In this document: piece by piece, positions 47,189 to 61,000 of the stretch
Numbering within the stretch: position 1 is the first letter of the stretch
Layout of the letters: every line of letters begins with the position of its first letter
Assembly: GCF_039555335.1 (NCBI RefSeq)
Contig: NC_092642.1
Location: 17,017,208 to 17,081,207 of the forward strand
Direction of reading: 5' to 3'
Length of the DNA: 64,000 nucleotides
From: Amphiura filiformis
Lineage: Eukaryota > Echinodermata > Ophiuroidea > Amphilepidida > Amphiuridae
Translations under genes and position numbers: made by a program
Notes under the pieces: model-generated
The model's database searches: none
What the model was told of the DNA's origin: nothing
What the model saw: the letters and a program-made list of their open reading frames with translations, nothing else

Positions 47189-48584
47189 TGGTGGGTTATA
47201 TAAAGAACTCAAGATTTGATATTTGATATTTGAAACATTTTGATCATACCGGCGAGTGGATATGAAAATCCCGGAGAAGGATTAATAATAATTATATTCG
47301 TATTTTTATACTTTGGTATTGTTTCATTATTGAAGGTCAAACTTTAGTTACAATAATATATGAACAAATAATAACACTACTAAGATTCAACCAGTATAAA
47401 CACACCCCGGCGTCTTCGTAAAAATATTATTTTAACTTTCTCCAGAGAATAACATAACAATGATAACAGTGGTAGCGTGGTTGCCAGTCGAATTGGGTTT
47501 TAAAAATAAAAAATTAAAATTAAATCGGCACAGGCCTATATTTTATTTATACTTTTTACAAAACTTCATACGGAAAACAAAAGGCACACACCGACACAAA
47601 CACAGCTATGAAAACAAACATGATACATGTATGTGAAATAATTTGTGCAAACCATGGCTTATTATAAAGCTCTATATATAAATGCCCGATGTATGCTCAA
47701 GGCAAAGTTAATGGCAATGTGATCTTTCCAGTTCATGGTGCATCATGAATGACATTACATGCTTAAATTTAGCTGAAGATACACATGGCACTGACATTGG
47801 AGCGGAATGCTTTTGACATGGATCTGATATCTACTTCACACCATACTATACAGATGTAGGGAATGGTTTTATTATTAGTAGTAGTATTTTTAGTTTTACA
47901 GGGCTTAGTTTTACGGGTCTTATATGATTTATTTTGTTTGTGTGTGTCGGAGAGGCCCACGGTAAATTCCCATTCCAATTTGCAGCAAAAAAGGTATTTT
48001 TTTATTTGAAGACATGGATAAAAAAAAGCCCCGCATTTCGCATTTGACTCTTTTGACCTGCTACAGGAAACAAACATGTTTTTTTTTTTTTTTTTTTTTT
48101 GCCTTATCTAGAGTTCCAGTGCAGCACCAGTCTAGTACCGGTGTAGGTTATACGTGATTCCGATGTGTGTGCTCTGGAGTACTGGTACCAAAGTACGTAG
48201 GCCTACTTTTAGTAGTTGTACGGCAGTGCACCTGGCGGCAGCAATATAGGAATCTGGTAATGTAGCATCAGACGAATGTAAAAAATGCTGAGACTGTGTA
48301 GCAACTACAAATCAGGTGCCAGTTTCTTTATGACACTTTTTTTTTCTTCACACTATTGCAACTTAAAAACAGAACTCTCCACCGGCCTTATACTTTTAAT
48401 TTTATTCTTGTATTTTGCAAGCAATGCTTTTGGGCATAGGGATATCTGTTTCAACTCCAAACCAGCTGTTGCCAGTCTTTTGTCAAAAATTTAATTTATT
48501 TTCCCCTAGTATTTAATTGGGTCTTTTATCCATCTTTGTGCAATCACCTCGTCATGTACTTTCAAGGACCCCATTGCAATTAAT
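47189..48584. other. Non-coding stretch
   Basis: A T run of about 23 lies at 48079-48101. No repeat family or protein-like frame was recognised. Confidence 0.35.
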
Positions 48585-49404
48585 TGCTGGGGTATGAACG
48601 TTTGGACAGTATTTATTGTGGGACATTAGAGCATATATGCATTCTGAATACGAAGAATGTCCTTCTGATATTAAATAATTAATTCGCAATGCAATACACA
48701 TAGGGCTGTCAACTGTCATGCATTGGCCGTGAGTCTCACGCATTGGGTCACTTTCTCACGGTCTCACACCAAGGTATCTCATGCCTAAGTAGTAAATCTC
48801 ACGCAAAAAGCTGGAAAATGAGTAAAATCTCACGCATCGTCATGAATAATTTGTTGCTCCACCTCCCCCCGCTTTTCACATTCTAGAGCGCCGTGGCTCA
48901 AATAAAAATCCCGGTACGCCTGTCTCACGCCAAGCAATTCTAAAAAGTTGACAGCCCTGTACACATTTTATGACAAATGATTAAAAATTGAATTGATATT
49001 TAACTGTACTCGAAGTAAACTTTAAAAATCTGATGATATGTACTTAAAGTGTATGTATAGGTGGGATGAAAAGCCGACGATCAATTGAAAATTTTGACCT
49101 TTCGTATTGAAGATATGGATTTTTTTCCAAACACCAAGAAAAATAGGTCTTTTGGGAAAAAATCTTAAGAATATATCATTAGATTTATAAAATTTACTTC
49201 GAGGACTGTTATATATCAAAAATGTCAAAAATTATCAAATTTTAATAATTTGTCAGAAATGTGTATTATATTGTGAATTTCAAAAAATGAAAATTATTTG
49301 ATATCATCAGGACATTCTTCATATTCAGAGTGCAATTCGATATGTCTGATGTGCTCTCATGTCCCACAACAAATACTGTCGAAACGCTCATTCCAGCAGA
49401 TCCC
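48585..49404. mobile_element. Family-A foldback MITE, copy 7 (hosting a nested insertion)
   Basis: The left arm GTATGAACGTTTGGACAGTA and GTGGGACATTAGAGCATA precede the nested element. The centre GGGATGAAAAGCCGACGATC and right arm TGATGTGCTCTCATGTCCC follow it. It ends before TTAA at 49405-49408. Without the 258-bp insert and its target copy it is about 555 bp, close to copy 5. Confidence 0.75.
48702..48959. mobile_element. hAT-like 258-bp element nested in MITE copy 7
   Basis: AGGGCTGTCAACT at the left and AGTTGACAGCCCT(G) at the right are exact inverses. A 7-bp direct repeat TACACAT flanks it (48695-48701 and 48960-48966). Short CAGGG-type ends and a 7-8-bp target suggest hAT. The interior repeats TCTCACGCA motifs. 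Non-coding. Confidence 0.7.
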
Positions 49405-49599
49405 TTAATATGTTTGAGGTCCTTTGTATTTATCATGTAATCATGGCAATTGCCTCCTTTTTCCGATTTTTGAGCATCATCCAGGTTGGAAAAAATTGGG
49501 TCAACCTTTTCGGGCTGTTTCTGCAAAATTTACATCACTGCCCCCCCACACACACACTTTCAATCAGTTTCCTGATATGATCCAGGGTGAAATGATATG

Positions 49600-49830
49600 G
49601 AGATATAATATTATTTTCCCCTCCATGAGCAACATCAGGTTATTCCAATTGAAATCCATACACCCCTTTGGAAGACCTTGTACTCCCACATAGGGGGTGT
49701 AGATTTCAAATGGAGTCACTCATTCAGGTAACCCCATTTGATATTCACACACACTCTGTGGAAGATTAAGATTGTCTTCCATACAGGGTGTATGAATATC
49801 AACTGGAATAGCCCATTCAGGAGTCCAGAC
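49600..49830. repeat. Repeat with CTCTGTGGAAGATTnnGAT / ATTTCAAATGGA motifs
   Basis: TTGAAATCCATACACCCC, GGGGGTGTAGATTTCAAATG, ACTCTGTGGAAGATTAAGAT and GGGTGTATGAATATCAACTG form paired inverse blocks. The same motifs recur at 63850-64000, so it is a dispersed family. Confidence 0.55.
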
Positions 49831-51939
49831 TTATCTAATCTTTTTTTCTTGAAACAAAAACTTTGCATTATAAATTGCACGGGTAATTTAAAAATTATTA
49901 ATCACTATAAAACATGCCCTAAAAAGTTTGGGTTCAAGTGTGGTTTGGCAACGACAGATCTTAAACTTGGACAGCACTGATGAATATGTTTCATCTTGGC
50001 AATTTTTTTTGGCAAATATTTGACAAATTATGTGAAGAAGATATATAGCATGCGTAGTATGATCCTTATCCCTTCTATGTAAATGAAACAAAACAAGACT
50101 CGATGGTTTCAATATTTTCTTTTAATTTACATCTATAAAAGTACTTCAAAGCTCATGTCTCATTTTGTACAATTGCTATTACCTACATGAAAAGAGAATT
50201 ATTGTATAACTGGTACTTTTTGCACAACCACAACCAATATATAGCTTTTCAATAAGGTCCACTATAAGGGTAAAGGTACCAAAGAAGGTCCACATTCAAT
50301 ATTTGTCATTAGAAAGAAAATTAACTAATTAAGGGACAACTTTTTCATATTAAACTGTTCAAAATAGCCTGACAAAGTCAATTTTTATGGGGGTGGAGGC
50401 ATGCAGGTCCACTTTTTGCATGTAAGCAAACTTAATTGAAAAAGGTTCACATTTTGGAAATTCTGCATCCTCCAGAATAAATTTTGGCTACAGATCTGTC
50501 TGTTTCTATGTTTGTAACTTGTAGCTAGCATTGAAACAACAGGACACTGATAGGTCAGTAGCATCATATTTTATGAACATGAATTACTCATATTATCAGG
50601 TGGCATGGGTGCCAGGCCAGCAAGTGACTGGTGACAGACACCAAACTCACAACACAAAAGAATACAAAATTTTCAGAATTTGAGTTTATTCGTCGCCTTT
50701 AGCGGCAATTTCATTTTTAATTCCCAATTTTAAGTATACTTTTATACAGAATTGGATGGGGAAATTATTCTTTTACTCATCAGTGGGGGTGATTTGTTTT
50801 TGTCACATTTATATAGTTGGAGAAGCTTCATTGCCCCCCCCCCCTAAAAAAAACAAACAAATCTAATGGTACACCCATTAGTTGCAGTGAAAAACTGAAA
50901 TGTTGGGGAAGCTTCCTCCCCCCCCAAAAAAATATATTAATAATCTAACGGTACACCCATTAGTTGCAGTGAAAAATTGAAATGTAACCACACACAGAGA
51001 ACTATGCAGTGTGTATGTGACCTTGGCATGCCTTCTCACAACTTTAAAATGGGACTTAAGTTTATCCAGTGGGAAAACAGAGGTAAAACTAAGTAGCTAT
51101 TATATCTGCAGAGTGACTTTTGTTATGAATTGCTTTTATCATCCTCTGGGGAATAAGCACACACAACCTTTCTCAGGAAAATTGTAAAACATGTTATTTG
51201 CTGACAAACTGAAGGTCTTATTAAATTAACATTTCACAATATCAATTTAGTTTGTGTAGAACAACATAATATGGATGTAGAAATACCATATTCACTCCCG
51301 CACTAAATATAATGAAAATGTCACAACAGGGGAAAATTTCTTGCTTTCCCATTTGCATCTAAACTTGTACAATATTAAATGTGCATCACTGAGCTGCACA
51401 AAGAAACCCTGTCTTTCACAAATACTAAGAAAGTCCACCATGTTTGTATGTCACTTACAAGGGAATGTAGTGTACTTCTAGATTATTTCAGCATGCACTT
51501 ACTCATTGCCGGATATTAGTGTCCTGGACAATGTGACCACTATCTTCTATTATGTCAACATCAGGGGTGTGAGAGGTCACAGACCAAAAAAGAGGAAAAT
51601 TACTAAAAACACTGAAAAACAGCATAAAATAAAGGAAAAAACACCAAATATGGGCTGAAAATAAAAGAAAATGCGTAAATTTTGCCAACCAAAAATGAGG
51701 AGATCAGTTGAAAAGAGGAACTTTCACACCCCTGCAACATAGATGACCCTCAGGAAGCAATGAAATTTAATGCTTACAAGCTAAACCACATCCACAAACT
51801 AAGATTAGAATGTACTCTATGTTGGACCCAGTTAGTGATTGACATTCTAAAATGGCAGACTTCTGGGGTTCTCATATTCTAATTTCTTTGTGCTGACATC
51901 ATATAAAACAGTACTGAGATTAATTTCAAGAAGTCATCA
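49831..51939. other. Flank downstream of USP39, likely including its 3' UTR
   Basis: A direct duplication of about 115 bp lies at 50820-50985 (AATGGTACACCCATTAGTTG twice, with C-runs). Otherwise unique AT-rich sequence and no gene. Confidence 0.4.
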
Positions 51940-52008
51940 TCATGAATTAGGTGTTGTTAGGTTCAGCTGTGGTGGCGGTTCCTCTTTGGTCCTCCGTAGC
52001 TCCCATAT
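51940..52008 (-). CDS. USP39: USP39 terminal exon
   Basis: The acceptor is CAACAAATCCAG before 52008. It reads IWELRRTKEEPPPQLNLTTP and stops TGA at 51940-51942. IW continues the conserved AYIQIW end of the USP fold; the tail is lineage-specific. Confidence 0.88.
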   Translation of the reverse strand: MWELRRTKEEPPPQLNLTTPNS

Positions 52009-55000
52009 CTGGATTTGTTGAAAAGAGAAAAGGATAAAGATAATTCCATGTTCCAAACTGACATTGATTGATGAGTGTAATAAAGCCAGATTCAAATAGC
52101 ACAATTTCATACTGTCACTGTGCTTCACATCAAGTTAGCTGTTCATTTTTGGTATACAAGTCCACGAATGACAACAAGCGATGAAGCCAAAATTTTGTTA
52201 CAAGCTTTTAAATGGTGTACTGTAAAAGTGTACATATTTCTGAGCATTAATTATCATGCTTTTCATGCTCAATGCAGCCACCATGAAAAAACACATGAAT
52301 ATGTTATTTTTTGTATGTCTATGTAAGAAAACTCAAAATCACAAATTTAAAAACAAGTGTAGTAGCTCAAAATCCTTTCTAAAACCTTTTAAAGAAACAC
52401 TCTGACAATCACAACATTATGCCTTATATCTTAGAAAAATAATCATCAAGTACATTACAAATCACATGGTTTTATTTTACACAAACTCATATTGGCCATA
52501 AAAATTAATAAAAACAGCCACCTCTCAACACGCAATATTCAAAATTCCCGGGCACTGAAATTGTCTAGTGCAATGACGTCTCCCAGTAATACAATGAAGG
52601 CTGACGACACAAATAACCATTACGTCATTGCGCTATAAAATTTTGGTGTAGGAATTTGGATTATCGCGTGTTGAGAGCCAGCTGTTCTTTTTCTTGTTTA
52701 TGGTCAATATGAGTTTCAAATTTAACCATGTGATTTGGGCTTGATAATTATTTTTCCAACATATAAGGCATAATGTTATTATTGACTTCCTTTAATATGA
52801 GCAATATAGGTGGGACTTTGTGTTCTTGTGTGCTCACTATGATAGTCAGTAGGAATCAAAATGGCAGAATACTACACTTCCATTTTATCAACACATAGCA
52901 TAATAATTAACAAAAGTATGTCAGTATATGACACCTTAATCCAAGCCAACTTTCATCCTTGAGAAAGATTTGGGTCCTTATGCACAAAACAAGTTAGATC
53001 AGGTCTAACTCTAAACCTGGTCTAAACAATGGGGTAAAACAAAGAGTACCGACTTCACCATGTTTGTTTGTCACTCATGTAGTGCAAAATAGTGCACCTC
53101 TGGATTTATTTCCCTGGGCATAACGAAATAATCCAGAGGTAAACAATTTTACATTCCATAGTGACAAGCAAATATAGATCTTAAACTTATACAACTTACC
53201 TGTATATATGCTTCTGAGAGTGTGATAAGCTGTGGAAGGATGTCAGCCACGTGTAGATCTTGAATCTCATACCATTTTCCTGTACCCTGTCAATGCATGA
53301 AGAATCACAAAAACAAATTATACTTACAATTACATATTTGTTGGTCTTTATTGGTTCTCCCTTTATTGGCAATTGACCTTTTCATTAAATCCTGAAAGCT
53401 TCTGCAGTTGGTTCCTGCATACTTCATGCTGACATCATGCGCACATCATTTGTAAACATCCTCACAGTACTGATGTTCGCATTGGCACAAAGGCTTTCGG
53501 GACTTACCGAATGGGCAATGATATATATTGCTTACCTTGTGCAATACATGAGCCTTGAAGGTCCCTTTACCAGCCCCTGGTTCTCCCTCATGTACTATGT
53601 TGGCAATCAAATCAATAACATATGATATAATGCTTACCTTGTGCAATACATGAGCCTTGAAGGTCCCTTTACCAGCCCCTGGTTCTCCCTCATGTACTAT
53701 GTTGGCAATCAGATCAATAACATATGATATAATGCTTACCTTGTGCAATACATGAGCCTTGAAAGTTCCTTTACCAGCCCCTGGTTCTCCTTCGTGTACT
53801 ATGTTGGCAATCAAATCAATAACATATGATATATTGCTTACCTTGTGCAATACATGAGCCTTGAAGGTCCCTTTACCAGCCCCTGGTTCTCCCTCATGTA
53901 CTATGTTGACAATCAAATCAATAACATATGATATAATGCTTACCTTGTGCAATACATGAGCCTTGAAGGTCCCTTTACCAGCCCCTGGTTCTCCCTCATG
54001 TACTATGTTGGCAATCAGATCAATAACATATGATATAATGCTTACCTTGTGCAATACATGAGCCTTGAAGGTCCCTTTACCAGCCCCTGGTTCTCCCTCA
54101 TGTACTATGTTGGCAATCAGATCATAGTTAGTAAATGGATGTACATCCCTAACAGCCTTGTCTGTTGACAGGTACTCGCCAAGGTCTATGTTCCTGCAAA
54201 AACACAAAATGATAACATGATGTACATTGTATCTTACCTCATATAGTGCTTGAATATGTCCTTGGTTTACACTTGTGAGTGAGGACTGAAAAACAGGGTT
54301 TGAAAGTGACAGCACAAAAAAAATACATGCATGCAACTTTTTTTGCAGACTACGGCAACTACCTATGCAACTGCTATTCTATTGAGCATCATTCTAACAG
54401 GGTCAAACACAGGATTGTTTTAAAATTTCAAATATCAGACACCGATTAAAGGGTTATTTGGACATAACTTTGCAGAATCAATTGTGCAGAATTAATTTTG
54501 AAGAAAAATCCATCACAATAATTGCACATAAGTTCACCAGTCTGTCAACAGTAAACTGACTGCAGTCATCATTGTGGATATATGCCATTTGAATGCCAAA
54601 CAGTAGCCTATAATGGATATTGTGTTGTTATGACCTTTATTTGAGAATTTGATACATTTTTGAGTTGAATATAACCGTTACAATATAATTCAACATCTGT
54701 GTAAGGATAGAAACCACAGATATTTTACATTTTGGAGATTGTACTATATTTGCATGTTAAATAAGGTTTTATTTAGCTTGTCTAAATAGAACCAATTTAC
54801 CCCAGCAGAGAATGCTTTGGTCATTGCGTTGCCATAGCTGCCTTGATTTGTTTACGATGCCAATCGTTGGTATCCCCGTTCAGCCAATGGGCTTTCTTGG
54901 TTCAAGTGGAAAATCTGTGACGTTTGATTGCCGTGTAAAATCGTCACAATTTGTTTGCTGTTACTCAGAGAGGATCGGAAAAATTTTCTTTTGCAAATAA

Positions 55001-58000
55001 AATTGTTTGGCGGTTTATTTCCTTATATTATTTCTTAATCATGTTATGATATCAATTCTGATAATATTGCCTAATAATTAGGCTAATATTATGCTAACTT
55101 ATAGTATGTTATGTTAAATTAGCTTTCAGTGGTACTTTACCGGGAAGTAATGGCTAGGGGTAGGGTTTGCTCTCCGATTACTCCGGTCAGAATATATTAC
55201 CTAATTAGCTTTCAGTGGTAGGTTTACCGGGAAGTAGTGGCTAAGAGTGGATTTGCTCTCCGATGTACTCTGGCCCTAATATATATTATGTACAGTTAAT
55301 TAGCTTTCAGTGGTAGGTTTACCGGGAAGTAGTGGCTATGGGTAGGGGTTGGTCTCCGATTTTACTCAAGTCCTAATATATATTTTATACAGTTAATTGG
55401 CTTTCAGTAGTAGGTTTACTGGGAAGCAGTGGCTATGGGAAGCTTTACCCGGGTCCCAATATACATTTTATATATATTTCAGTATGTTAAGTTAGCCTTT
55501 AGTGGTATTTTACCGAGAGGTTGTGGCTAAGGGTACTTTACTCGGTCAATATCAATAAAAGCATTTAGCATTATGAAATCGTAGAAATTAAGAAATTATT
55601 GATGGTATATCAGCTGGTATATGTATAAAGAAATAATAGTTGCGAATAAATGATCCTCTTTGAGGGCAGACAAGTCCTCACTATATTTTAGTTCATATCG
55701 GATTATTCTCAGTCTTGGGGTAATCTGCCATTTTCTGGCAAAAGTGGATTTATTTTGACTGAAAAAACACAAGCGAAGTGAAAAAGATTTGTTTCTAGAT
55801 TATGGTAATTTGCATCAAGTTTTTGATTTTGTCACCCAAGGACTTACTTGACAGGAAAGTTGACAATAGTAGGGTTCTTCTCCACAAAGAATGTGTTCTT
55901 ATTGAAGCGTTTCATACACATGATGAGATATGGTGGCAGCTTGGTCAACACAAATCTCTTTACTGTTGAGTCTCTGTAGGTCTTGTATTCCTGTATATAA
56001 AATTAAAATCAGTTTTAGGTACATAACATTTTATAAAAAGAACATTAATCAAGAAATGAAATAGCTTCACTATAAATGTAAAGTGTATTAAGCTGTAATA
56101 TTTGAACAGTTCTAAGTCATTCACAATAGCACAATGTGTAATGAGATAGTTGTATATTTGATTTGTTCATAATACACATATGCTGAAGTTGGTGAAAATC
56201 TTAATTTCATACGTTGCCAGATGTTGTTATAACCAGTGTCTGCACCAGTTTGTTTTGCAATAATTGCTAAAATATTATAATATACCATGCATCATATAAT
56301 ATCTCTTTGTGTATCTTACCTTTTCTGTGACCCCATCATATTTTGCCAGTAGTGAAGACAGTGGAATCTGAGGGATGATGTTCTGTTCAAATTCATCCTT
56401 AAACAAAGGTGCTGATGGGATATCCAAGGAGAGGTACAAGAATGGGGTGTCTTGTACAGTTTCTGAAAAGAAAAAGAAGATTTGACTCACAAGTTACAGT
56501 TTCTTGCATTTTGTTGTTAAGTAGTATATAATTTTTACCATCACTATTAGATTCAAGTTTCTGCCCTAACCATCCATGAGATCACGTCCTTCATTTGGAA
56601 TAATGTGCAAAAAGTTCTCTTGCCCTTTGTACCTACAGGCAGATTCAGACAAGTTACATGTCAGATAGTTTTTGCTATTTTTTTGCCAGGAAAAAGGTGT
56701 TTTACCAAGTGGAAACAACTGTGGTTAAACTTAATTCTTTTTCGCCTGCAGCCAAAAAACCTGCAAACCCTGAATCTGTACACAACTTGGTGTTTTTGTG
56801 ATGCATTGTCATTTTATCCTTATGCAGAAAATGTGAATTTTACCAATTGATAATTTCAATCAGAAGATATCATGGCAGTTTTATGTTATCTACCTATTTT
56901 CATGACAACACACAGAGCTGTAATTGTGCTCCTTGCACAATTCTTGCGCTACTATGGCACTTTTGACATGCCTGTAATGATCATTTGTTATAACCAGATA
57001 TGATTGATTAAATTTCTATGATAGATGCTGCTTAAGGGGGTACTACACCCCTGGCCAATTTTGTGCCTATTTTTGCATTTTACTCAAAAATTATAGCGCA
57101 TTGGTGACAAGTAAGATATGTATATTATAGGGACAAGGACTATTCAGCAAAATAGAAAAAATCAGCAACTCAAGTCAAGTAAACTGAGCTCAAAAAGAAA
57201 CTTATAATTCTTCACAAGGTCATACCTTGAAATCCTGTCCATCAAATTGAACCAAAATTACACACAGGTTTACTTCAATACTCTACTCTTAACACATGTC
57301 CGTAACAAAGCAGTTATCCAACTGACACAACAGCAAAATACACTGACATAGAACAGCTTCCTGGACCACATTCACAGCCCAGCCCTGTTTCATGAAAAAA
57401 GTGTATGAAAAGCAGAAAGCAGCACCATTTTATCATCTGTGCAAGGATCTTGTGTGCATTCTCACAGATTTTTTGTGCTGGGTGCCAAATGTTGGGCTGT
57501 GAAAGTGGAGGAACTTCCAGGAAGCTGTCCCATGACAGTGCATTTTGCTGTTGGGTCAGTTGGACAACTGCTTGGTTACTGACATGTGTTTTGAGTAGAG
57601 TATTAAAGTAATCATGTGTGTAATTTTGATTCATTTTGATTGACACTCTTTTAAGATATGACCTTGTGATTCACAAGTTGTGAAAAATTATAAGTTTCTT
57701 TTTGAGCTTAGTTTAGTTATTGATTTATTGATCAAATATTGGGTTTCCCTCATTTTTGACTGTAACTCCACAACTGTTGTCTGTGCTGAAATAAAATTTC
57801 CAGTGTAGTAGTTGTAGTCCTTGCCCCTATAAGATACATATCTTACTTGTCACCAATGTACTATAATTTTTGAAAAAATGCAAAAATAGGCACAAAATTT
57901 GGCAGGGGTGTAGTACCCCCTTAATGAAGCTATAGTCTTGTATTCAAATGAACACAGAAATCAGTTTCAGGTATCATATGTGGAATGATGTTTGAACTTA

Positions 58001-61000
58001 GATATATGCAGAGGTCACATGAAGAGACGGTTTGATGCTATTTGATTGATGTGATCCGTGTACAACTTTGTTTTTGGTACATTTATAAAACTTTGACATA
58101 CAATAGGCAACAGTGTTCCTGCTGAGACTGTATGGCATGTTTTGGTGTAGGATTTGTTTGAATTGGCACAAAGCCTTCCAGGAAGAATAAGAAAAAAAGA
58201 GGTTTTAAGTCCAATTTGACCATTTATTTATTGAGATTTTTGATTTCCCCTTCAGGGGAACATTGATACAATTATAACCACCACTGGCATAATATGTGTA
58301 CATGACAAGAAAGTCAGTGCATTGCTCATTCACACTGTGCTTAACTTTGTCTTCTCTACATGTTTTAAAGGTTGGACTCAGCGGGGATTGAAACCCAGGC
58401 CTCACAATTACCAGTCAAGAGTTATACCCCTACACTATCAGAGTTCACAACTGGTACTCAATCAGATAATTCAAAATGCAGGATGTGAGAGACTGGTATG
58501 TTGCCACATATAATAAAAGTTTTGGAAAGAAAAAAAGCAGATTACCTTTGAACTCTTCTGTTTTGAGCAGTTCTTTCTTCTCTTTCTCAGATATATCCAT
58601 AGGCAAGACCTTCCTTGAGTAGACCTTCATACGGCCTTGGAATGTCTTGTAGAGGTAGCTGCTTCCCGCTTTCCTGTTTCCTCCCAATGATGCATGCATC
58701 GCATTAAGAAACCAGGAGAGGAATTCAACAGGGTCGCCTGGTGAATGAAACAAGAGTTTGATTGTAATTATTATGTATTTCAATATAAGAAGTTACTCAA
58801 AAACATTTACCGGACAATTGCATATCTAGTTGGTATGATGCAGTGATAATCTTGTAATCTCTTGCTTGGGGAGCGACAAGGGCAGAAATGCCTTTGTACC
58901 ACCAAAAGTTGATCAGGTCATCACCTTCTACAATCAGCATAATACAAAAGGGCAGTTTATAGCAATCTTGGATTTGTCACTCAGTATGACCGTGATGTCA
59001 TTGATATTATTAATATGATATATATACAGTCATAATGCATTATAATCTGATGCTGTATTATATTAGACTTAATTTCAACATGGAAAGCCCAATTCAATAA
59101 AAGTTGTTCTTCCTTGGGGCTGTGCATATACAAACATACATGTACAAAATAACAAACAATTACAAAAGCTTATATTATCTAGACTTATACATACAAAATG
59201 TATTACAAACTCAAAATTATTAATTGTCAAAAGCCAAAATGATACTTATGGTTACATACTTACCATGTTTATTAGACATATCTAGACAACTATATGAAAC
59301 ATAACAGTCAAAATGTTTCCAAGAATAGATGCAGCATTGCTTTGCTTTTTTAAATGGTATATATTATAATATAAAATTCCACAAGTTCATCAAAATATGC
59401 TAAATTGTGTGTAAAATAGGTTTCTTAACAATAAGGCAAACATCAGTGATTATAACACTGGGTTGGTGGACTACTGAAATTATGCAGTCTTGATAAAATT
59501 CCTGTTGCTTCATATATATATAATAATATCATATATAATAAACTTATTAACATTAACATAAGTTCAAGTTCAAGTTTATTTGTTTTCATCTCAATTCACA
59601 ACAAAATTAAACAAATGGAAATTAAAGATAAGAAAAACTTAATGATATACAGCACTTGCAACATCTACAACTTACACTACTTTAATTTTACTAGCATAAT
59701 TTCATAGTTTTCTTTACCTTGTGCTGTGATTTGGAATTTCTTCTTGCTGCACAGTACCACTGCCTGTAACATTTCATGAGGACTGACATGAGCCCTGAAT
59801 TCATTGGATTCCACACCACTTGCACCCAACATCAGCAACTAACACTGCTTTAATTTTACTAGCATACTTTCATAGTTTTTCTTTACCTTGTGCAGTGATT
59901 TGGAATTTCTTCTTGCTGCACAGTACCACTGCCTGTAACATTTCATGAGGACTGACATGAGCTTTGAAGTTCCTTGGATTCCACATCTTTCTCATGAGTT
60001 CTCCAAATCTCTGAGCCAAGAGATACATGATATCACCAGGAGGAAGCTTGATGTTGATGTAGTTATTCTCATCTAGGAAGTAATTTCTCAGTGGAGTCAC
60101 ATGAGCCAAGGCCTATTGGAATAGCAATAATAAGAAGACTTCAGATGTAAAACCAGTTTTTGTACTAATTTTTACTTCAGGTAATGAGATACCTTTGAAT
60201 TTGACATTGCTAAAGTTTGTTCGGCTTATAATTGGATGAAAATTGTGGGTTTTTTTATTGCGCGAGTCAATAAAATCCAATCTTACCAGTATCTGCTGGG
60301 CTCAATGCTAACTTTAGCATCAATCCCTGTTTTGTTTGATTGTTTCATTTCTGCTTTTACCTGGGTTACTCATTCAGTGGATGTTTTAAGGTATCCTGTG
60401 TTCTTCCATGGGGCCCAGGGGATTACCTTTTGTTGATTTAATTTGCGAGTATTGCAAGTAGCCAAAAATAATGCAGTTTCAAGCTAGTCTCTACAACACT
60501 GAACTCAAGTTTGCTGTGAAAATTGACGAGAACCAAAAGGGCCTGCGTCTTATTTTCACACTGACAATAAGCCAAATCGGCTTTTGGGACACTTTGCCCT
60601 CTGACCTATTGGGAAAATTCAGAAAAATTGTTTTTTGCGCGTTCACAATATCATCCAAAATGTTTTACAAGAATGAAAACAAACTCAAAAAACATTAATT
60701 ATCTACAAATTAATTATTTGAATATTTTTAATGATAACATTATGACAATAATGAATAAATTAATAATAATTACAGCAATTTCCCTGATAAGTGTCCCAAA
60801 ACTGCTCTCAAAAACCGGAAGTTACAATGGCAATTGGGCTTACATAACACAACAATAGCAATATTTATCAAAACTAAAGGAACAAACCAAAAGTCCTAGT
60901 TCTAGTAGTAACTAGATTTATTTCATAGCTGATCCTGACTCTCCCAAAGTGGGTCAAAATAATATCAATGCTGTTGAGAGCATAGGCGAAACATATTAAC

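Noticed and set aside
53531-54193. GEPGAGKGT in the USP39 repeat as a P-loop/adenylate-kinase motif
   Set aside because: It resembles the Walker A form, but it lies in a USP39 exon where the surrounding residues match the USP fold; no other nucleotide-binding motif is present.
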